Below are positions 34,910 through 46,210 of a DNA stretch of 50,829 nt, piece by piece. The stretch is from Paulinella micropora (taxonomy: Eukaryota; Cercozoa; Imbricatea; Euglyphida), in the NCBI GenBank assembly GCA_009731375.1, contig BJOX01000050.1, positions 247,955-298,783 of the forward strand. Direction: 5' to 3'. Below the pieces are notes generated by a model. It had not been told where the DNA came from and searched no databases. It saw only the letters and a program-made list of their open reading frames with translations. The first letter of the stretch is position 1; every line of letters starts with the position of its first letter. Both the position numbers and the translations under genes were made by a program.

Positions 34910-35050
34910 AGTCTCTCTCTCCGAGTCTCTCTCTCTCTCTCTCTCTCTTTCACTCTCTCTCTCTCTCTCTCTCTTTTTCACTCCGAGGCTCCGAGGCTCT
35001 CTCTCTCTCTCTCTCTCTCTTTCACACACTCTCGTTCAGCTTTCTCAGGC

Positions 35051-35113
<63 letters not shown>

Positions 35114-35114
35114 G

Positions 35115-35145
<31 letters not shown>
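34300..35145. repeat. (CT)n microsatellite with a 244-base assembly gap (34631-34874)
   Basis: This is a pyrimidine-rich block. A segment of about 150 bp containing CCGAGGCTCCGAGGC and CGTTCAGCTTTCTCAGGCC occurs on both sides of the gap (about 34424-34570 and 34906-35052). Confidence 0.95.
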
Positions 35146-35797
35146 ATCATCAGCCTACCGTTATCAAGTAATATTGATGAACATTAATGATATTCAGTAA
35201 TTAGGTTTAATAATTCAACTTGGATAACGTTAAATAATCATGATTGAAAAATAACGTTAAATAATATTGAATAATCATACTGATTGAATAATATTGAATA
35301 ATATTGAATAATATCATCATTGAATAATATTGAATAACATTACTAGAATTGAATAATCATAGTTTTGAATAGTATTGATTATTAATAATATAATACTAAT
35401 TGAATAATATTGAATAAGATCATATTATCATCCAGAATCATGTGAATACCGTACCGGACCGAATGAAGTTATTACAAGATCATATCAAGTTATCATCCAG
35501 AATCATGTGAATACCGTACCGGACCGAATCATAAGTTATTACTCAGCCTCTATGATACTGCCAGTGTGTTAATTTTCGAGTCAAGTTTTTACATCTATTT
35601 TGACACGGTTCCGCAAGTTATTAATACTTCATTATGACCGTTTTATTATCAACTGCCACCGTCATAAATTGATCAAGTTATGTTGATTAATATTGATTAA
35701 TATTGATTCAACTTGAGTTGAACTCAAGAGGCGCCTCAAGTTCATATTTATTAAGTGATTGATTAATATTGATTAATATTGGTCGGATTAACTTTCA
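35146..35797. repeat. AT-rich spacer with TTGAATAATA repeats and a short duplication
   Basis: TTGAATAATA-like units dominate 35180-35420. A segment of about 45-50 bp containing GTGAATACCGTACCGG is tandemly duplicated (about 35419-35465 and 35478-35529). GATTAATATT repeats follow. No gene is seen. Confidence 0.7.
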
Positions 35798-35801
35798 AGT
35801 G

Positions 35802-36053
35802 TGTAATGCCCGGGGCCCAACGATAGCTCGAAAAAAAGTCGGTAATACAACCAAACCGTGTGTGACACAGTCCTCAAGAATGAGAATGATGTCTCGTTGT
35901 ATTAGCTCAGTGAAGCCAAAAAGGAAAACGGCAACAGACCAGGAATAAAATAGCATCAGGTCCAATCCGGACAAATAATACTGAAAAACAAGCTGGTGCA
36001 CCTGCCACCAGGAAAAGGTACTTTTTACCGGCTATCCGGGGGTGATGCCTACA
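35802..36053 (-). repeat. 3' LTR of copy 2
   Basis: This 252-bp LTR starts TGTAATGCCC and ends GCCTACA. It carries small insertions relative to its partner (CCCGGGGCCC near 35808 and GTGTGTGACAC near 35866). The purine tract GGGAGGTGGTAC follows at 36054 on the complementary strand. Confidence 0.88.
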
Positions 36054-36899
36054 GTACCACCTCCCGATTTTATGACGGAAATAGCATTTTCGTCATACAC
36101 CTTCTGATTTCTTTCTGCAAATAGTATGCGCTATGGAGTCATGCCACACAGCGCATCGACCCACTGATAGACGCTAAAAGACGATAAATATATCCTCATA
36201 CGGCACGTCAAAGCGGATTCTCTAGCCTTTCTTGTAAATTTTGAACTCCTTCCCCTCAAAATTTTTTTTCGGCANNNNNNNNNNCTCGGCATTATGTCAA
36301 GAACAAACATACTATTAATAAACAAAATACAAGCAACGTGGTGCTGTAGTACGATTCCCCCTTTGATCTCCTTCTTCTTCTTATCATTATCATTATTATT
36401 ATTATTATTCACAGAGAGATCGTAAGTACATTGTCTTTTTTAATGACATACCCTTGTATAAGGCGGATATCCTATGATATAGTATTAGGGGGCCAGTCCT
36501 AATAGCTATATCCGAAGTCGAGGTGTATGTACCCGACCCTGCGATATACCGACACAAGTAGAGATTGACCGTGCTCAGGTACGACAGTATATAATCTATC
36601 GTAAAAAATAATTTAATGAAAGTTTCAGAGAACATTTCATTTTCGAGAACATCATCCCAGGACTTGGAAAGGGTCATACCCGGGAACACCATCGCTCAAT
36701 ACACTAGCGATCCCCGTATACGGTGTAGTATCATCGTCGATCGACCTTTCGCACTCGTATGTTGCGATCGAATGCCAAGTTATATCACTGAGTCTTTTTA
36801 ATATTCATATTGATAACTGATGATGCATGATCAAATCATGATACGCCGTGGGCAATCAATCAGTTTATTTGAGACGCATAAAGAAAAATAGTTTCTTTG
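36054..36899 (-). other. 3' untranslated region of copy 2 with a 10-base gap (36275-36284)
   Basis: It is homologous to 21094-21980 but has only about seven ATT units (near 36390-36410), against about 25 in copy 1. The 95-codon frame (36405-36692) is kept with one change. The sequence near the gap is rearranged relative to copy 1, so the gap may hide repeat sequence. Confidence 0.6.
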
Positions 36900-39800
36900 T
36901 CACTGCCTTCGTCGTCTGGCGCGGATTTCTTTGCCTGGTGGAGGACCACCAACAAAAGTCAGATCGAACTTTGACTGTTCGAGAATGTCCCAGATCTTAT
37001 TAGGGATTCCGCCCAACGATAATTCAAAAGGGACATCAAGCACTCCTCTTGGCAGTGTCTGAATGGTCCACGCAGTGTAATCCTTGTCTCTGGGAGTAAT
37101 TGTATCATCCCATGTCTCGAGACTTTTTGCGTCTTTATATACTGGCAGATAATGTCTTGCCTTTGGATCCTCAACCGGGTCCATACTTCTCCAGAACTGG
37201 AGTATCGGTTGTACTATCTTTGCGGCTGATGATATTTTGAGTGTCCGTGTGACACGCATCTGTCGTGGGACCGCCACGACCCGCATCAAGTATAAGTCTG
37301 AGAGAGTGTCATCAGCGACATGTTGTTCCGCTGGTCTCATCAGATAGAAAACATTTTTCACCCATGCGATGGTTGCTATCGCATCGCCTTCCTTCCATCG
37401 CTCATGGACAATCTCAACGTTGCCCGCGTTTGGGTCAGTGTCCGTCCCCTCCTCCTCCTGGTGGACGTCCTTTGATCTCATCGACCTCATCGCCTTCCTC
37501 GGTTGGTCGTTGATAAGATCATTCCGCGCTCTCCTTAGCTGCGCCTCTGTGATCTTCTCCTTCTTTCCGCTATGCTCTCGCGGAGACTTGGACTGAGTCC
37601 CCACCGCGCTTATGCGGTCAGTCTTCTCCTTGCTGTCCACCTCACTCTCCTCCTTCTCAGCTATCGGTGCCCGATAAGCATCGTCTTGGTCTATGCCAGC
37701 CTCCTTGTGGATGGGCGGCACCTCTTTGAAATCATCCTTCATCCGTTTTAACGCCTCCTCAACGGATTCATCTTCCAGTAAGAAGGGATCATACTTAATC
37801 AGCCTTCTTACATTCACAATTTGCACCTTCCCTCTACCCCTGATCTTGTAATTCAGAGGTCCCGTCTGTTCCATAATCTGATAAGGTCCTTTCCAGTGAG
37901 TGAACAGCTTAGAGCTGACTCCCTTCGGGACTTGAGGATGGTACAATAGTACAATATCCCCGACCTGGAACTTGATCTGATCCAAGTGCGCTTGTCGCAC
38001 CCCTTCAGCATCAGTCTTTCGGCGCTCCGCCTCTCTATGCGCCCTGACTATTTGTTCCGCCTCCATCTTCACTCTAAGTCTCATCCCAAACAACTCATCC
38101 GCATCCGCCCAAGTGTCTTTTGGGTGAAGGAGCGAAGTCGGGATATCAGGCTCACGCCCATATACTAACTGATATGGCGAGATTGAGCTCTTCGAGCCTC
38201 CTAACGCCGTAGAGGGTAGACAGTTCATTGCAAACGCAAATGATGGTGCTGCCTCGACCCATGCTCTTTGATTCTCCTTCTTCGTGCAATACATCTTTAG
38301 CGAGGCTTTGAGGGGTCTGTGTACCCGCTCGATTTTCCCATTTGCTCGCGGGTTATAGGCAGTAACATATTGCCATTTCATCCCGTAATACTTAGATAGT
38401 TTGTCGATGACCTCGTTATTAAAGTCCGAGCCTCGATCAGAACATATCTTTCTTGGTACTCCGATCTGTGAGATGATCCTATCGATCAGCGCCTCGGCCG
38501 TCGTCTTGCCGGTAACGTCTTTGACAGGGATGATCCACACATAGTTGGTGGCTCTGTCAATAGCCGTAAGGAGGTATTTGTAACCATCCTTCGATTCTGG
38601 GAAAGGTCCCACATGATCAATGTGTATAAACTCAAACATCCCCGCATGAAGAGGAAATTCGCCAATCAGGCCGAAATTTGCCTTCAGTGGTGTTTTGTTT
38701 ATCTTGCACGGGATGCATGCATCCACCGCCTGATCTATCTCCTCCTTCATCTTCTTCCACCAGAATCGCCTCGCTACGAACATATGAGTTCGTTGTCGAC
38801 CCGGATGCGCCAAAAGTGGGCAATTGTGGGCTGCGACAAATATAAATCGTCTCAGACTCTCCGGTACCCAAAGGGTCCATTTGTCCGGCTGTGACGCATA
38901 GCGACCGTGAAGGCCCTTGTACCACAGTAGACCATCTCTCCATCCCATCTCCTTCATCTGATCTTTGATCGCTTTCGTCATCCGTAGCTCATCCGGGTTC
39001 TGATATAACTGTATCAGTTCTTTAAACTCCGGATCTTGAGCCTGTTGTTGCCTCCATGCGGTAGGCGAGGCTATATGGATAGTACCATCTTCTAGCCGTA
39101 CCCCGATTCTTTCCGGGTCATCGTCTAGGTCACTTCTCCGCTCTTGAGGAGGCTCCGCATAAACTTCCTGCGTCTCCTCTTCCTCTCTTATGTTCGCCTT
39201 CGCATTCTCATATACCTCATAGGACCACTCAGCGTCCTCCTGGGTATGTAGCTCACAACATATCCCGTGATCCGGGCCTTGTGGACTGTACCGTAGACCT
39301 GTGCGGTCATATCGGACTCCACTCGCCATCTCCATCGCCTCAATGTGGCTGACCTCATACACCTTGTCAGTGGACAAGTCTTCCATCTCCACCGTGGACA
39401 CCAACGCCGATACTTCTGAGTTAAACTCTAGCCTAGAGAGGCTATCAGCGACCACATTTCGCTTTCCCGGTAGATGGACCATTGTAAAATCGAAACAAGA
39501 CAAGAACGCTTGCCACCGCGCCAGCCGTCCCGTCTGTTCATGATTCATCAACCATAACAGGTTATGATGATCAGTTCTGACAGTAAATTGAGGTCCTCCC
39601 CACAAATACTCTCTGAGCCTCTTGAGGGCCCATACTACCGCCAACGCCTCTCTTTGCCTTGTGCAATAGTTTCTCTCCGCCGCACACAACTTCCTACTAA
39701 TAAACATGATTGGGCGTAATTTCTTCTCCTCATCCTCTTGTTGTAATACAGCCCCAATCGCAAACTTAGATGCGTCTGTATCGACTACGAATTGTTTCGT

Positions 39801-42680
39801 AAAGTCGGGCATCGTTAACACCAGTCCTCCGTCTTTCGGGTCTTTGTAAATGAGATCTTTGAGCGCATGAAACGCTTGCAAAGCCTCTTCGTCCCACTTC
39901 TCAAAGTCTCCAAAATCTATCATTTTCTCCACTTTAGCCCGTGTTGCACCCCAATCGGGTATAAACTGGCTATAGTATTGCGCCATCGCAAGGAATGAGT
40001 GCAATTCAGTGCGGTTCTTCGGTATCGGTCGATTCATAATCTCCTCCCTCTTCTCTTTGGATATCGAGACTCGATTATGGGAGATCTCGTACCCTAAGTA
40101 TGTCACACTCGTCTTGGCAAGTTGACACTTCTTTAGATTGCACTTCAGGCCAAAAGCTCCGATGCGCCTGAATATATCGGACAAATGATCGATATGCTCC
40201 TCCATTGTGTTAGAGTATACGATAATGTCATCGATATAGCAAAATGCATATTCTCCCGCCTTCTGTCCCCGCCTTCTCATAAAGCCACCGTCAGACAAAT
40301 CATCGTACTGACTGCTCAACATCTTCTGCATCGCCTTCTGGAAAAGTCCTGGGGCTTGCTTGAGGCCCATCGGAAGCACTTTCCATTGGTATATTTCCAT
40401 ACCCACCACAAACGCCGTCAGCCATCTGGACTTTTCCTCCAGTGGTATCTGCCAGAAGCCATTCTTAAGGTCAATGACCGAATAGAATTTTGCATTCCGC
40501 AGTACTCTCCTTCCTTCTTCTAATGTCGGGAGAGGATTTCTCTCTTCCTCCAGCACCTTGTTAACACGAGCATAGTTAACTGTCAGGCGCCATTCTCCTC
40601 CTGGCTTCGGCACTATTCTCGGTTGTGAGACTATTGGAGATGTTGATCTCTCAATAAAGTCCTCATTGAGCAGCTGTCTTGCTAGCTCCTCCGCTATCTT
40701 CGCCTCATGTATACTCAAATTCGCCCTTCGTGGTGCCGGTGACGGCTCCGCACCCGGTATTTTGTAAATAACCGCAGTGAAATCTTCAGGCTTGACACCA
40801 CCTGCATGTGGAGGGTCAAAAATTTCCTTGTTCGCCTCTAATTTGGCTTTTAAAAGCTCCTTCTCCTTCTCCGTGCCTACTCCTTCTTCCAATATTTTCC
40901 GCGCCGCCTCTTGAAAATCTTCATCAGACATCTGCTTATGTTGCTTGAGGGGTTCTCTGTCCTCCTCCAAGCCTAAGTCCTCTTCCGAGACATCATCTAG
41001 GCCCGTCTTTTCATACGTGACCGTGTCCGGCTCATCATCTTTACCGAGCTCCACCAGCATGTCAATGAGTCTCGCGTATTGCAAAGGAGCTTTACGGGTG
41101 TAAAAACCATCAAAGCATGTGAATGCTTGCGGTATCAATTTCAACTTGTCGAGGTCTCTGAGCTTCCGCTTGTATGCACTGCTCTGCTCACGAGTTCCCA
41201 TACGACAAGCCACCACTAGCTGTTGCTTGCGAGAGGGTACCGGTATAGGATGATCAATAAGCCGGTCCCTTATTTCCTGCGCCCATATCGCCTTCTCATT
41301 ATATGGCAGGATAATAGTATACGGCTTATTATTTTCGAATAAAGTCCGTAAGCATTTCTTCACTTCAGACAGTGAACGCGGCCACGTGGGCTCGTCACCC
41401 CAGAAATCAGTAATAAAACTTTTAATAGTTTCTGGTGGAGTATCCGGGATTCGCCCCGTTCTCCTTGGTACAAACGCCTCCCTTTTTTCTTCTCCTACTT
41501 TCGCATGGAAACAGTATCCGTTAGTAATATGGACATCTGTTCCTACTCCTTCCGCGAATCTCGCCAACGACGGGCTTCTTTGTGCGACACATATAATCTC
41601 CTCCTTTCGCTTCTCGATTAAGTCATCAATAGACTTTTTGTCCCAATGGCATGTCGGAACTGTGACAGTGCACACTTGGGATTCCCAATTGTCGGTCCAG
41701 GACAGTTCATCCGGTCTTACGACATGGGGGTGAACGTACACCTCAAGTGCCTCATGTGCGATGGCCATCTTTTTGTGATCCGTCGCTAGACTCAGCTCAT
41801 AAGCCTCATAAGAGTCAGTAGCGTTGAAGGGATCAATATCGTTCTCTTCTCCTCTTTTTACTCCATATATCACTCGCCGTGCGGCGCAATCAATCACAGC
41901 CCCCATCGTAGCCAATTGGTCATACGATAGTAATATTGACCCGTGGTAACCGGGGACGACATAGAGGTCCATACGGTATACTCGTGCGGATTTCAATTTA
42001 AAGGTCAGTGTGATGATTCCCGTGATATCCGTCCGGCTGCTCACTCCTTTGAGAGTGCCCGTTGACTTTTTCATATTTCCGTCCACCCAGTCCCGGTATC
42101 GATTAAAAAACTTCCTGCCGACAATATTAATATTCGCCATCGTATCATTACCAACTTTTAATATTGTCTTCAATGTTTCACAATAAAGTTCCGTATAACA
42201 CAGAGCATCGGGCCTGTGTATATTGGCTGCGAGAACAAGAACTTTACGTTCCAAATTTTGGAGTCTTGTCTCTAAGTTTTTCAACTCCTCCTTCTTCTCC
42301 TCCTGCTTCACCTCATTAACATTTTTATTATTCTGCGGTACTGGTGCGTTTACTATTTGAGCGACATTGTCTTGTGGTACTTGAGTACACACATTGTCTT
42401 TTTGCTCGCCACCCGCCGCGACCGTAGACATTGAGTCTGTTCGTGGTTGTTTGCTTGGCCGAGGCGATACGTCTGCCATTGGCCTCCTCGCCTCCATCGC
42501 AAGTCTCGCCTTCCTATTTGCATCAGTTATCATTGGTAACCGTGCTGTATGAACGGGTATGAGACTACCTTGGGGCTGCAGTCTCTGTGTACCCACATCT
42601 TTGTTTTCACATAGAGGAAGCGTTGGCCCAGTCTGCACAACAGCATTAGAAAGCACTGTGACTTTAGGGTTAAACTTCAC
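36900..42680 (-). CDS. pol: Pol polyprotein of copy 2
   Basis: The frame has 1926 codons and the same layout as the copy-1 Pol. The only residue difference I find is at position 682 in the RT fingers: Pro here, Ser in copy 1, from one base at the position corresponding to 25718. Pro at this site (STSPIVSQP) matches the usual S-P-x-x-x-P pattern of gypsy RTs, so copy 2 carries the ancestral state. The GTG at 42680 is in frame with the gag stop at 42714-42716, so expression through the UGA is expected here too. The protease DTM triplet, YIDD box, integrase residues and long C-terminal extension are all the same. Confidence 0.92.
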   Translation of the reverse strand: MKFNPKVTVLSNAVVQTGPTLPLCENKDVGTQRLQPQGSLIPVHTARLPMITDANRKARLAMEARRPMADVSPRPSKQPRTDSMSTVAAGGEQKDNVCTQVPQDNVAQIVNAPVPQNNKNVNEVKQEEKKEELKNLETRLQNLERKVLVLAANIHRPDALCYTELYCETLKTILKVGNDTMANINIVGRKFFNRYRDWVDGNMKKSTGTLKGVSSRTDITGIITLTFKLKSARVYRMDLYVVPGYHGSILLSYDQLATMGAVIDCAARRVIYGVKRGEENDIDPFNATDSYEAYELSLATDHKKMAIAHEALEVYVHPHVVRPDELSWTDNWESQVCTVTVPTCHWDKKSIDDLIEKRKEEIICVAQRSPSLARFAEGVGTDVHITNGYCFHAKVGEEKREAFVPRRTGRIPDTPPETIKSFITDFWGDEPTWPRSLSEVKKCLRTLFENNKPYTIILPYNEKAIWAQEIRDRLIDHPIPVPSRKQQLVVACRMGTREQSSAYKRKLRDLDKLKLIPQAFTCFDGFYTRKAPLQYARLIDMLVELGKDDEPDTVTYEKTGLDDVSEEDLGLEEDREPLKQHKQMSDEDFQEAARKILEEGVGTEKEKELLKAKLEANKEIFDPPHAGGVKPEDFTAVIYKIPGAEPSPAPRRANLSIHEAKIAEELARQLLNEDFIERSTSPIVSQPRIVPKPGGEWRLTVNYARVNKVLEEERNPLPTLEEGRRVLRNAKFYSVIDLKNGFWQIPLEEKSRWLTAFVVGMEIYQWKVLPMGLKQAPGLFQKAMQKMLSSQYDDLSDGGFMRRRGQKAGEYAFCYIDDIIVYSNTMEEHIDHLSDIFRRIGAFGLKCNLKKCQLAKTSVTYLGYEISHNRVSISKEKREEIMNRPIPKNRTELHSFLAMAQYYSQFIPDWGATRAKVEKMIDFGDFEKWDEEALQAFHALKDLIYKDPKDGGLVLTMPDFTKQFVVDTDASKFAIGAVLQQEDEEKKLRPIMFISRKLCAAERNYCTRQREALAVVWALKRLREYLWGGPQFTVRTDHHNLLWLMNHEQTGRLARWQAFLSCFDFTMVHLPGKRNVVADSLSRLEFNSEVSALVSTVEMEDLSTDKVYEVSHIEAMEMASGVRYDRTGLRYSPQGPDHGICCELHTQEDAEWSYEVYENAKANIREEEETQEVYAEPPQERRSDLDDDPERIGVRLEDGTIHIASPTAWRQQQAQDPEFKELIQLYQNPDELRMTKAIKDQMKEMGWRDGLLWYKGLHGRYASQPDKWTLWVPESLRRFIFVAAHNCPLLAHPGRQRTHMFVARRFWWKKMKEEIDQAVDACIPCKINKTPLKANFGLIGEFPLHAGMFEFIHIDHVGPFPESKDGYKYLLTAIDRATNYVWIIPVKDVTGKTTAEALIDRIISQIGVPRKICSDRGSDFNNEVIDKLSKYYGMKWQYVTAYNPRANGKIERVHRPLKASLKMYCTKKENQRAWVEAAPSFAFAMNCLPSTALGGSKSSISPYQLVYGREPDIPTSLLHPKDTWADADELFGMRLRVKMEAEQIVRAHREAERRKTDAEGVRQAHLDQIKFQVGDIVLLYHPQVPKGVSSKLFTHWKGPYQIMEQTGPLNYKIRGRGKVQIVNVRRLIKYDPFLLEDESVEEALKRMKDDFKEVPPIHKEAGIDQDDAYRAPIAEKEESEVDSKEKTDRISAVGTQSKSPREHSGKKEKITEAQLRRARNDLINDQPRKAMRSMRSKDVHQEEEGTDTDPNAGNVEIVHERWKEGDAIATIAWVKNVFYLMRPAEQHVADDTLSDLYLMRVVAVPRQMRVTRTLKISSAAKIVQPILQFWRSMDPVEDPKARHYLPVYKDAKSLETWDDTITPRDKDYTAWTIQTLPRGVLDVPFELSLGGIPNKIWDILEQSKFDLTFVGGPPPGKEIRARRRRQ

Positions 42681-42713
42681 AGTCTTCTCCTTCCTCTCTT
42701 CTTCCCCCTCCAG

Positions 42714-45410
42714 TCATTCCACCACCTCGAAACGATTACCTTGAGTAGTGTCCGGGTAGGATGACGTATCGGTCTCCGAGGCAGTGTTGTAGGCCTGAGC
42801 TCGACCGAAATTTGGGTTGGAGCTTGCCCACGAGCCTCCTCCTCCTCTGGGTGGGGGGGCTGGAGCTCGAACAGCTCTCCCTCCATAAGGGGTATATCCC
42901 CGACCTCCTCCTCTTCCTCTCTGAGGGGTTCCCTGCCACCTCGAGGCTCCTCTCCATGTTCCTCGTCCTCGTCCTCCTCCTCCTCCTCCTCCTCCTCCTC
43001 CTGCTCCTGCTCCTCCTTCTCGTCCTCTTTGAGAGGCCTTTAAGTTCTTTTGTCTCTCCCTTTCCTCCTTCTTCTCCTTCATCCTCTTCATGTAGGTAAT
43101 GATTGCCTCTCGTAACTCCTCATCATCACACATATTGGCATACCAACCTTCGTTCACAGCGGCAATCTGAAGCATATTGAAAAGGCCCGCTTCCTTGCCT
43201 TCAGTCCTGCTCAGAAAATTTGCCCTTGCTGTTGGGTTCTGCCTATCATGATTGAAAGAGCAGTCTCTGTTCTCCATCTGTGCCTTACACTGCAAGCCCG
43301 CGAACCACATCCAACATGCGGTCTTCAGGTCTGGCTCTCTCTGTCTCTTCCAACCGGCAACTCTGTTTGTGTACGTGGCTTGTGCGCCAACAGGTACACC
43401 GCCTGCCTGTGCCGTATGTGCCTCCGTGAGCGAGTCCATGTTTGAGCATGCACTCATCACTTCTTGAAACAGTGCTGACGGAGCAACGCTTTGAACCGTA
43501 TTTTCGAACACGTGTGTCTCGAGGAAGTTCTTGGACTTCACTGAGCTAAACGTCGAGCATTGTTGTATGAGCTGAGTAAGCTTACTCGGGTTAACTGTGT
43601 GTAACGCCGAAAAGAAATAGAGGATGATCGACTTGCGGCCATAGAATAGCCCATAGGAGGAAACTACCTCCGTAAGGGTCGCCGCCAAGCCAACAGCACT
43701 CCTCAAACTCATCGCCACTGTCTCAAAGATTTCAAATCCTATGAGAGTACCAGTGCAGAGATGCTGGTATCCATGAGATTGAAAATATGAAATGAGTGTG
43801 GCCACCGCCAGTTCACACTGAGCGTCTAGGCCTGTTGCATTGTTTCTCTTAATCTCCTCCTTCTTTCTCAAAAACTTGTACTGTGTCAGATCAAATCCCT
43901 CCGAGACTAGAGATTGGTCAAAAACAGTAACAAGGGCCTCGTATTCCTGCGTTTCGTCGCAAGGAAAAGCCTTCATGCAGGCATTGATCTCTTTGAGCTT
44001 GCTCAAAAGCGAAGCATCAGAGTCTTTGTCTGAGCTCGTCTTGGCATATAGCATGAGACTTGCCACTCCTCCTTTCTTCCCCTTGAAGGCATTTATGATG
44101 TTCTGTCTGTCCTTCTTCTCCGTGTTTGTGACCACCACCGTAGTTGAGCCCGAGGGTGCAGGGGCTGGTGGGGCAGGAGCTGGTGGGGTCAAATATGTCG
44201 GAGGGTGTGTCTTTGCACCACTCACTTTTGCTTTCATTCTTTCCAGTCTCATCGTCTTCTCGAACTCCTCATTCTCTTTCGCCTTCTTCTTCTCAGATAT
44301 CACCAGCTTTTGAGCATGAGTGATAAAGGCCACCAATTCAGAAGCAGATCTGAGAAAATTATATTTCTCCACATATTGGTCAACACCTGCTTTGTTGGCG
44401 ACCGGTGGTGCGTTACTAAGTGATTTAAGGACAGAGTGATCCTTGGTAGGAATCCATCTCTTCCATGCCTCCTTGTGCAGTAACGCACCCATCAACAGTC
44501 TGATCTTGGTCAGAACTCTGTCGGTCTTCTCTAACTCATCAATCACAGGATGAGTTTCTCCTGCTGCCTTAATGCTTTTTTCCATCTCTGCCTTCCCCTC
44601 CTCCAAGGCCTTTATTTCCATTGTAAAAAAATGAAATATGCCACTCGAGTTTTTCGAACCCAGATTGGTCTTCATTTTTGTTACATCGACTGCCTCCTGA
44701 CCAGTCGCGAGGAATCTGGCCGTTGCTCTTGGGTTTGTGTACTGGAGGTAACCCTCACATCGTGGGCCGTATGTACGTTCCCAAATCAGGGTTTGAGTGT
44801 ACACCCCAAAGATAGCATCGAGTAATTCAAGGTGGGTGTGTGTGTCCCCAAACTTGATATGCTGTATCTTCTTTCTCTCTTCTGGATCAGAGACCAGTTT
44901 GCCGAGGAGCTGTGCTGTGTTTGATAATAGGATATAGACATCCTTTTTAGCACGACTTTTCTCTCTTCTTTGATCCTGAGGGATCCACACATAGGTATCC
45001 TTCTCTACCCCCATCTTGTTATCAAACTCTTCTTTAGTGAGGTCATAGTGGTCTTGCACCCACTGTTGTTCCTCCACTGTGATCTCCTCTCCATCACTAT
45101 GAATCAAGTCGATCATTTTTCGTCCTCCTCCTCCCGTGTAGGCAGGTGGTAAGGGATTACCATATGCTCCTCCTCCTCCCGTCTCTTCTTGTTCAAATCC
45201 TCCTTCATCTTCGTCTCCTCCATATCTTCCTTCATCATCCCAGCCCTCTTCTACTCCTCCTCCTACTCCTTCATCTCCTCCTCCTCCTTCATTCAATCCT
45301 CCTCCTCCTCCTTCATTCAATCCTCCTCCTCCTCCTCCTCCTGCTTCTTCTTCTTCTCTTCTTTGATCTGCCTCCGAGAATTCACTCACTTCGGCGGTCT
45401 CTGTCGACAT
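42714..45410 (-). CDS. gag: Gag of copy 2 (intact)
   Basis: This 898-codon frame starts at ATG 45410. The N-terminal 100 residues are low-complexity: an acidic start (TAEVSEFSEADQRREEEE), then Gly-rich units with LNEGGGGG repeats, and a Glu/Asp-rich stretch. The helical capsid-like region follows, then a P/A/T-rich linker and a second helical region. A CCCH zinc finger (CWMWFAGLQC ... CSFNH; Met where copy 1 has Arg) and an RGG-rich tail complete it. The stop is TGA followed by C, then pol in the same frame. Gag builds the particle and the CCCH and RGG parts are presumably RNA-binding. Confidence 0.87.
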   Translation of the reverse strand: MSTETAEVSEFSEADQRREEEEAGGGGGGGLNEGGGGGLNEGGGGDEGVGGGVEEGWDDEGRYGGDEDEGGFEQEETGGGGAYGNPLPPAYTGGGGRKMIDLIHSDGEEITVEEQQWVQDHYDLTKEEFDNKMGVEKDTYVWIPQDQRREKSRAKKDVYILLSNTAQLLGKLVSDPEERKKIQHIKFGDTHTHLELLDAIFGVYTQTLIWERTYGPRCEGYLQYTNPRATARFLATGQEAVDVTKMKTNLGSKNSSGIFHFFTMEIKALEEGKAEMEKSIKAAGETHPVIDELEKTDRVLTKIRLLMGALLHKEAWKRWIPTKDHSVLKSLSNAPPVANKAGVDQYVEKYNFLRSASELVAFITHAQKLVISEKKKAKENEEFEKTMRLERMKAKVSGAKTHPPTYLTPPAPAPPAPAPSGSTTVVVTNTEKKDRQNIINAFKGKKGGVASLMLYAKTSSDKDSDASLLSKLKEINACMKAFPCDETQEYEALVTVFDQSLVSEGFDLTQYKFLRKKEEIKRNNATGLDAQCELAVATLISYFQSHGYQHLCTGTLIGFEIFETVAMSLRSAVGLAATLTEVVSSYGLFYGRKSIILYFFSALHTVNPSKLTQLIQQCSTFSSVKSKNFLETHVFENTVQSVAPSALFQEVMSACSNMDSLTEAHTAQAGGVPVGAQATYTNRVAGWKRQREPDLKTACWMWFAGLQCKAQMENRDCSFNHDRQNPTARANFLSRTEGKEAGLFNMLQIAAVNEGWYANMCDDEELREAIITYMKRMKEKKEERERQKNLKASQRGREGGAGAGGGGGGGGGGRGRGTWRGASRWQGTPQRGRGGGRGYTPYGGRAVRAPAPPPRGGGGSWASSNPNFGRAQAYNTASETDTSSYPDTTQGNRFEVVE

Positions 45411-46210
45411 GATGTCGTAGTAGTGATCAACAGGAGGACAGTGTCAGCTCCTATGTTTGGTTTTTGTTCGTTTGTGTTCTGTTCCTCCTTCAGTCGATTG
45501 ACTAGTGAAGAGAGAAACTAATAGAGAGGGTAGGATAAGATTCCCTGTCCTCTATGAAACACTGTTTGTATGTTTGTTTTTGTTTGAGAAAAATAGTCTT
45601 TGAGACTTTCTCCGATTTCTTGTTCTCCTTACTCAGATTACTTTCTCCTCCTTCTTTTCTATATTGTATCTAGTATGAGGCACTTGGACCTACACACAGA
45701 TAGTAATAGAGAAGCTAGAAAAGCTCTCCTTGAGAAGTCGACAGTCGGTCGGATAGGTTCTCAGACCTACCTTTAGAAAACGATCAGAGATTTGCAAAAA
45801 TACTCTGACGTATGTGTGAGATAATGCAGATAAATGCACAAACTAGAAGGGTAGAGTGTTGTGCTCCTGTCCCTATGCTTGTTTGTGTTTTGTGTGTGTT
45901 CCTTCACTCTTCTGTCCACCTCCTTCTTCTTGGTCTCTGTGTGAGAACAGCAAGAACGACAGAGAGTTTGTATCTGATGTCTCCTTGTGAGCACACAGAT
46001 CATTTAGTACTGATTGGGCTAGAGGGTACGAGACACCTGCTTGAGACCAATCAAATTATTTGTTTTGTGAAAGAGTGATGAGGGAGCTGTGTTGGAGTAT
46101 TTGTTTTCGTCTGACGTCCCCGTGTGAGACAGGTCAGTGAAAATTCACTCTGTTGCCTGTGTGGCAAAGCAGAAAGAAATCACCCTAGTGATGCCACGGT
46201 GGACTCCAAA
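45411..46210 (-). other. 5' leader of copy 2 with primer-binding-site candidate
   Basis: It is almost identical to the copy-1 leader. Two bases after the LTR the minus strand reads TGGAGTCCACCGTGGCATC, six bases longer than in copy 1. A small insertion (CATTTAG near 46001) also distinguishes it. No gene is seen. Confidence 0.5.

Noticed and set aside
34155-35200. Ser/Leu-rich and Arg/Glu-rich ORFs across the CT block
   Set aside because: They are translations of (CT)n or (GA)n and even run through the N gap.
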